Source: an uncultured Lachnospiraceae bacterium
Lineage (GTDB): Bacteria > Bacillota > Clostridia > Lachnospirales > Lachnospiraceae
DNA length: 64,000 nt
NCBI GenBank assembly: GCA_910588825.1
Contig: CAJURF010000009.1
Location: 7,553 to 71,552, forward strand
Direction of reading: 5' to 3'
Positions 60,286-64,000 of the stretch are shown here, in pieces (the first letter of the stretch is position 1; each line of letters opens with the position of its first letter). Under the pieces are notes generated by a model. It had not been told where the DNA came from. It searched no databases and worked only from the letters and a program-made list of their open reading frames with translations. A program made the translations under genes and the position numbers.

Positions 60286-60378
60286 ATATACCCGCGTGCC
60301 AAATGATTTGCCAGCAAGTCTTCACTGTTTCAAGCAAAACAGCAAATCATTTGGCAAATACGTATGCTCTTGAGTATA
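60286..60378. repeat. 93-bp repeat, copy 2
   Basis: Second copy of the element at 56361-56453, in the same orientation, with the same inverted arms GCCAAATGATTTGC and GCAAATCATTTGGC. It lies in the 408-base gap 60244-60651, upstream of the flavoprotein gene. The remainder of that gap (60379-60651) has no clear promoter or RNA motif. It has one weak open frame of 33 codons (60512-60613), which I do not count as a gene. Confidence 0.85.
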
Positions 60379-60651
60379 AGTATACTATATTAGGAAAATT
60401 TATCAAGTAGGAAGAATAAGCTGACATGGTAAGGAAAAGTTAACCAACTGTTCCGGAAAAAGTCTTTCTATCCGGGGACGGATGTCAGTGTTCAGCTCTG
60501 CGGAGGGAGGAATGGATGCAGATAGACAGGAAGGAGCCCATACCCGGGGAAAGTCCGGGGGCAGGAGGGAAAGCCATGAAATTGCCCGCTGGAGCAGTAA
60601 GTATTTAATGTAAATGAGGCGGTAATCATGTCACTTTAGGAGGAAAAATAA

Positions 60652-61374
60652 ATGAATGAATTGACAAAGCAGATTGCGGAAAGTTTTCAGTGTAAGTATA
60701 CCATATTTGAAGAGAAGACGGCTCCGGAAGCAGTAGAGCAGGCGTACAGGAAAGCTCTGGAGGAGGGAAAGACGGCGGGGTTTTATCCGGCGGTACTGCT
60801 GCTGGATGAATACGCAGTGGAATGGCTGCAGGATGTGGTAAAGGAAGATTATGACAGAGATACCATTATTGCCGGGTGCCAGGATAATGGAAAGTGTATT
60901 CTGGATGAACGGTATGAAGAATATATGGAAGACTTCGGCATAGAGGAGATGGATGATTTTATCGGGAATGAGACACAGGGCGATGAATTGAGTCAGTTCA
61001 TTGGGTATATATCTTTCAGCGACGGACTGTTGGAAGCCGATGCACTTCTTTTGGAGATTCCAGTGAAAAATCCATGGGAAATTATCGGGTATCTTCCCAT
61101 GGGCGGCTGGAACGAGTGCCCTGCACCGGAAGAGATGATTTCTATCTGCAAGTACTGGTACGAGAAATATCAGGCGGTTCCTGCAGTGTTTACCCACGAT
61201 GTGATGGAGTTTTACGCACCCCTCAGGTTAAACGGGGTGGACAGTGTGGAAGCAGCAAAAGAGCACTATGCATTCTGTCCAGACAGGGTTGATCAGGGAA
61301 CCCGTACCTATAAATTGTCGGAATTGGCCGCTGGGCTTGAGGGGTCTCAAGTGTGGTATTTCTGGTGGGATTAG
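60652..61374 (+). CDS. DUF4253-domain protein
   Basis: The protein has 240 residues. The C-terminal half has the DUF4253 pattern NPWEIIGYLPMGGWNECP, ISICKYWYEKYQAVPAVFTHD and MEFYAPL. The N-terminal half is acidic and not recognised. DUF4253 proteins are found across Firmicutes and often beside toxin-immunity genes, but their activity is unknown. Strong AGGAGG precedes the ATG. The acetyltransferase follows 13 bases later, likely in the same operon. Confidence 0.8.
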   Translation: MNELTKQIAESFQCKYTIFEEKTAPEAVEQAYRKALEEGKTAGFYPAVLLLDEYAVEWLQDVVKEDYDRDTIIAGCQDNGKCILDERYEEYMEDFGIEEMDDFIGNETQGDELSQFIGYISFSDGLLEADALLLEIPVKNPWEIIGYLPMGGWNECPAPEEMISICKYWYEKYQAVPAVFTHDVMEFYAPLRLNGVDSVEAAKEHYAFCPDRVDQGTRTYKLSELAAGLEGSQVWYFWWD

Positions 61375-61387
61375 AGGGTGCTGGAAT

Positions 61388-62197
61388 ATGATATTTGAGA
61401 CGAAACAGACAGAAAAAGCGGCGCCGCTGTTTGACGGCTGGCAGGAAACTTTGATCTGGTCATGTCTGCAGAATGTGATGGGGATTCTTTATGTGGATTC
61501 GCTGGAGGACCCTGCCTCTGCCATGATTTTGTTGGGGGATTTCTGTTTTTTGGCCGGGCGGCCAAGCAGGGAACTTGCCGGGTATCAGCCCTGGCGGGAC
61601 AGGGAAAACCCCAACAGGAGCGGGATTATCCTGGTTCCCCAGAATGAGAAATGGGCAGCTGTGATAGAGGACTGCTATAAAGAGCAGGCGGAAAAAGTGA
61701 CCCGCTATGCTATCAAAAAAGAACCTGGTATTTTTAACAGGGCGCATCTGCAGGCGGCAGTGGATACACTGCCGGAGGGCTATACACTGAAAATGATGGA
61801 TCAGGAATTGTTCTGGCGGTGCAGGGAGCTGCAGTGGTGCAGAGACTGGGTATGGCAGTATCCGGATTATGCCCTGTATGAAAAGCATGGCCTGGGTGCC
61901 GTTGTGATGAAAGATGGGCAGCCGGTATCCGGTGCTTCCTCATATTCAGGATATCTGGAGGGAATCGAGGTAGAAATCGTAACCAGGGAGGATCACAGAA
62001 GGAAAGGGCTGGCCTATGTCTGCGGGGCAAAATTGATCCTGGAATGTATAAAGAGAGGCTGGTATCCCAGCTGGGATGCCCAGAATAAATGGTCAGCCGC
62101 GCTGGCTGAGAAGCTGGGATACCATTTTGACCACGAGTATACGGCGTATGTGGTTGGACGGGAGGCTGGACTCCCACAAACTGTGGCCCACGGTTGA
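61388..62197 (+). CDS. GNAT acetyltransferase (GNAT_acetyltr_2 type)
   Basis: The protein has 269 residues. It has an N-terminal domain (WSCLQNVMGILYVD, DFCFLAGRPSREL) and a C-terminal GNAT core with GIEVEIVTREDHRRKGLAYV and WSAALAEKLGY. The overall layout matches the GNAT_acetyltr_2 group in Firmicutes. The ATG at 61388 follows a modest GAGGG site. It is in an operon with the DUF4253 gene. The substrate is unknown. Confidence 0.82.
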   Translation: MIFETKQTEKAAPLFDGWQETLIWSCLQNVMGILYVDSLEDPASAMILLGDFCFLAGRPSRELAGYQPWRDRENPNRSGIILVPQNEKWAAVIEDCYKEQAEKVTRYAIKKEPGIFNRAHLQAAVDTLPEGYTLKMMDQELFWRCRELQWCRDWVWQYPDYALYEKHGLGAVVMKDGQPVSGASSYSGYLEGIEVEIVTREDHRRKGLAYVCGAKLILECIKRGWYPSWDAQNKWSAALAEKLGYHFDHEYTAYVVGREAGLPQTVAHG

Positions 62198-62244
62198 CAT
62201 ATACCATTTTTTAGACGCTCCAGTATGCCAGTGAAATAATTGAG

Positions 62245-62781
62245 TTATACGAGAACCGAAATCTGTATGGCCAGACCGTCAAATATATGGACGGGGATTT
62301 CCTCATCAAAAGAGAATAGATTCGAATCCTCTTCACCTTCAAAAACATAAGTTTGAACAGCTTTTTTCATTGGGTTGACAATCCAGTATTCCCGAACACC
62401 AGCGGTGCGGTATTTGAATAGTTTCACGAAATAATCCATCCGGGTGCTGCTGGGGGAAACCACCTCGATAATCCAGTGAGGGGCGCCCTTGCATCCTTGG
62501 CTGTCAATCCTGCTTGTATCACAAATGATGGAAATATCCGGTTCTACCCAAATCTTATCATCTGCATTCAGATTAACCGCAAACGGCGAAGGGTAAACTT
62601 TACAATTACCATCTTTTGACTTAATATGGCTGTGGATGACAGCGGAAATCTCCGTAACTAATTCCTGATGGAAGGGACTGGGCGGCGCCATGGCGTACAG
62701 CTTTCCATCGATCAACTCTGCGCGCTGGCCTTCTGGTAGGTTCCAGTAATCTTCTGATGTATAAAATTGTTTTTGCGGCAA
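62245..62781 (-). CDS. Uma2 family (DUF820) PD-(D/E)XK nuclease
   Basis: The protein has 178 residues. The Uma2 fold shows ELIDGKLYAMAPPSPFHQELV, WVEPDISIICD (active-site Asp) and WIIEVVSPSSTRMDYFVKLFKYR, with the catalytic D and E-x-K-like residues. The family occurs widely in mobile or defence regions and its members are probable nucleases of unknown target. The only start is TTG 62781; AAGGAG lies 13 bases upstream, longer than usual. It is a single gene downstream of the DUF2148 gene on the same strand. Confidence 0.85.
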   Translation of the reverse strand: MPQKQFYTSEDYWNLPEGQRAELIDGKLYAMAPPSPFHQELVTEISAVIHSHIKSKDGNCKVYPSPFAVNLNADDKIWVEPDISIICDTSRIDSQGCKGAPHWIIEVVSPSSTRMDYFVKLFKYRTAGVREYWIVNPMKKAVQTYVFEGEEDSNLFSFDEEIPVHIFDGLAIQISVLV

Positions 62782-62798
62782 TGCTATAGAATCACTCC

Positions 62799-63329
62799 TT
62801 ATCTGTCAAAGAATGGAGATTTGCCAGAGGCGCTCAAAGGTATGCCCACAGCCTGACAGACATCTTCCCCCAATAGCTTCAGATTCATTGCCGCCCGTCC
62901 GGCGGAAAACAAAACCCTGTTGTCTGCCCGGCGGTCAGCGGCGGTGCTTACCGCAGAACCAATGGCAATTCCCAGATCCATGGCAGTGTACGCGCACCGT
63001 CCTCCCTGTGCGGTGCATGTGCCGCAGTCCTGGAAACCGCAGAACTGGCAGGTTGTATTTAACCCCCGCACTTTATTCACACTTCCAATCAGTACGATGG
63101 CACTGGCTGCCCGGACATTTTGGGCGTCACGTTGGAAGAAGGCCATGTTTTGTTCCTGGGCAATGCGGTCCATTTCTTTTGCGAGGGCCTCTTTTTCTTC
63201 GCCCGTTAAAATGGCAGTGCAGATACAATCCATACCTTTTGCTTTAGGCGCGGTTCTTGCCGCCAGACACATGGCCTGGGCCGCGGCCAGAATGGAAGTG
63301 TCCTCTGCCTGATTTGAATGAATCATCAT
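62799..63329 (-). CDS. DUF2148 ferredoxin-like protein
   Basis: The protein has 176 residues. The DUF2148 signature is present: cysteines in CQFCGFQDCGTC and an AxxMDLGIAIGSAV stretch, preceded by MDCICTAIL. The family is widespread in anaerobes and annotated as containing a ferredoxin domain; its enzyme activity is not known. ATG 63329 has AAGGAG eight bases upstream. It is 17 bases before the Uma2 gene and may share its transcript. Confidence 0.85.
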   Translation of the reverse strand: MMIHSNQAEDTSILAAAQAMCLAARTAPKAKGMDCICTAILTGEEKEALAKEMDRIAQEQNMAFFQRDAQNVRAASAIVLIGSVNKVRGLNTTCQFCGFQDCGTCTAQGGRCAYTAMDLGIAIGSAVSTAADRRADNRVLFSAGRAAMNLKLLGEDVCQAVGIPLSASGKSPFFDR

Positions 63330-63486
63330 TTGCAATCACTCCTTTATTAAAAATAAAATATTTGAAAAACTCTCATTTTATTGTAAAGCAGGCGGTGCTT
63401 TTTTTCAAGTGTTTTGGGGGGGAGGACGGTATTGTGTTTTTATGTAATAGTATACAGATTGCGTGTAGATGTCCGAAAATCGGGTA

Positions 63487-63678
63487 CTACACAAATTCAA
63501 AATGTCCTTGACAAGGGGGACAATTTATTACGGTACACCTAAATGCCTTAAACATTGCTGGGGACAGTTCAGGGGAATCTTCATCAAATTGAATTTCCCG
63601 CTTTGCCGCCGCCCTGACTTCTTCTAACTGCTCCTGTGTAGGAACCTGGCCATCCTTAATTGTAAAAGTTTTGGTCAT
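63487..63678 (-). CDS. BrnA-like antitoxin (truncated form?)
   Basis: The protein has 63 residues. The start MTKTFTIKDGQVPTQEQLEE and the segment FDEDSPELSPAMFKAF match BrnA-type antitoxins. The usual C-terminal ribbon-helix-helix/DNA-binding part is absent: the protein ends TVINCPPCQGHFEFV, which looks unlike the family. It may be a diverged or frameshifted antitoxin. The start overlaps the end of the toxin gene by 23 bases; GGAGG precedes it. See the findings for the alternative reading. Confidence 0.6.
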   Translation of the reverse strand: MTKTFTIKDGQVPTQEQLEEVRAAAKREIQFDEDSPELSPAMFKAFRCTVINCPPCQGHFEFV

Positions 63679-63940
63679 AATAAAGCCTCCTTTCACTTTC
63701 CGTTGCCAATCTTGCGGAGATTAACCGGATATTTTCCCCTCGCTCGGTAAATACAACAAACAATAAATCGCCAACCATACCGATTGCAATATAACGGTCT
63801 TCTTCCATACTATGCTCGAAATCATACATCTCTATGTAATATTCATCACGAAAAACGTATGAAGCCGTTTCAAAGGATATGCCGTGTTTTTGGCGGTTGA
63901 TACGGTCTTTTTCCTCGTCCCATTCAAATTTTAGTTCCAT
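63656..63940 (-). CDS. brnT: BrnT family toxin
   Basis: The protein has 94 residues. It is a RelE-fold ribonuclease of the BrnT family: FEWDEEKDRINRQKHGISFE at the start, EDRYIAIGMVGDLLFVVFTERG, and the ending IRLISARLATESERRLYY. BrnT cleaves RNA and halts growth until neutralised by BrnA. The toxin gene precedes the antitoxin gene, as usual for brnTA. AAGGAAA precedes the ATG. A partial gene upstream in the same direction ends 15 bases away. Confidence 0.85.
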   Translation of the reverse strand: MELKFEWDEEKDRINRQKHGISFETASYVFRDEYYIEMYDFEHSMEEDRYIAIGMVGDLLFVVFTERGENIRLISARLATESERRLYYDQNFYN

Positions 63941-63955
63941 GTGAATTTCCTTCTT

Positions 63956-64000
63956 TTATTTCACTTCTCCGTTTATTTCATCAACAATGGCTTTTGGCTT
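63956..64000 (-). CDS. C-terminal end of an unidentified protein
   Basis: The frame is open at the right edge and gives the last 14 residues KPKAIVDEINGEVK and a stop. It ends 15 bases before brnT, so the two may be co-transcribed. It is too short to identify. Confidence 0.4.
   Translation of the reverse strand, partial: KPKAIVDEINGEVK

Noticed and set aside
60541..60600. GGGGAAAGTCCGGG string recalling the start of RNase P RNA
   Set aside because: Only about 15 bases match; the rest of the conserved RNase P core is absent and the space is too short.
60512..60613. 33-codon frame in the gap before the DUF4253 gene
   Set aside because: The GGAGGGAGG site is only one base from its ATG, the composition is odd and there is no similarity to a known small protein.
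1..64000. tRNA, rRNA, CRISPR arrays, transposases, prophage
   Set aside because: No cloverleaf with a usable anticodon arm, no spaced identical repeats and no transposase or phage structural genes were found by reading.

Overview
The window looks like chromosome from an anaerobic, spore-forming Gram-positive of the Lachnospiraceae (Clostridia; Blautia-like, genus uncertain). The clues are strong AGGAGG ribosome sites, a clostridial-type Tad/Flp pilus locus (Flp1-like pilin, DUF5702), a sporulation gene (spmB), a methionyl-tRNA synthetase behind a T-box leader, a CIRCE operator, Firmicute-type LexA boxes, lipoprotein signals and large hybrid histidine kinases with PAS or Cache sensors. There is no rRNA, tRNA, CRISPR array, transposase or prophage. 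Most of it is ordinary chromosome with several accessory modules.

Layout. 1-5.8 kb: the end of a Tad/Flp pilus operon (TadC tail, Flp1-like pilin, DUF5702, two TadE-like proteins, prepilin peptidase, FHA protein), then a rhomboid protease. 5.8-11.7 kb: a small soluble histidine kinase, a HIT protein facing murG across a 167-bp palindrome, two exported or membrane proteins of unknown function and a secreted beta-helix protein. 11.7-16.3 kb: a large hybrid kinase between two decayed genes (a URO-D/sortase chimera and a TfoX C-terminal-domain gene), then a thioesterase. 16.3-21 kb: CIRCE-controlled htpG facing metG with its T-box leader. 21-25.1 kb: HNH nuclease, zinc-ribbon membrane protein, rtcB and an AraC/GyrI-like regulator.

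25.2-32.4 kb: a flavin electron-transfer cluster: an ApbE flavin transferase, a secreted protein with four intact and one altered FMN-attachment motif, a single-domain FMN protein and a NapH-like membrane iron-sulfur protein. A Tp47/BspA-like surface protein follows. 32.4-43.4 kb: spmB, an acetyltransferase, a hybrid kinase with a lipoprotein binding protein, a FIST sensor with a soluble chemoreceptor, and a third hybrid kinase. 43.4-48.6 kb: a DNA-repair segment opening with two LexA boxes around a consensus promoter (radical SAM DNA-repair protein and its partner), then an HPr/Crh-like protein and a nuclease-helicase of the Rad3/DinG type.

48.6-55.6 kb: a PadR-DUF1700-DUF4097 envelope module, a possible small RNA, an ECF transporter S component, a fourth hybrid kinase, and a His-rich CsoR-type metal sensor with an Mrp/NBP35 ATPase. 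55.6-60.4 kb: a TetR regulator and a YdjGHI-like SPFH / zinc-ribbon / TPM set, bracketed by two nearly identical 93-bp repeats; the second repeat lies before a flavoprotein gene. 60.6-64 kb: DUF4253, an acetyltransferase, a Uma2 nuclease, a DUF2148 protein and a BrnT/BrnA-like toxin-antitoxin pair.

Signalling is the dominant theme: four hybrid kinases with receiver domains lie in 42 kb, yet no DNA-binding response regulator is encoded here, so their outputs must lie elsewhere.
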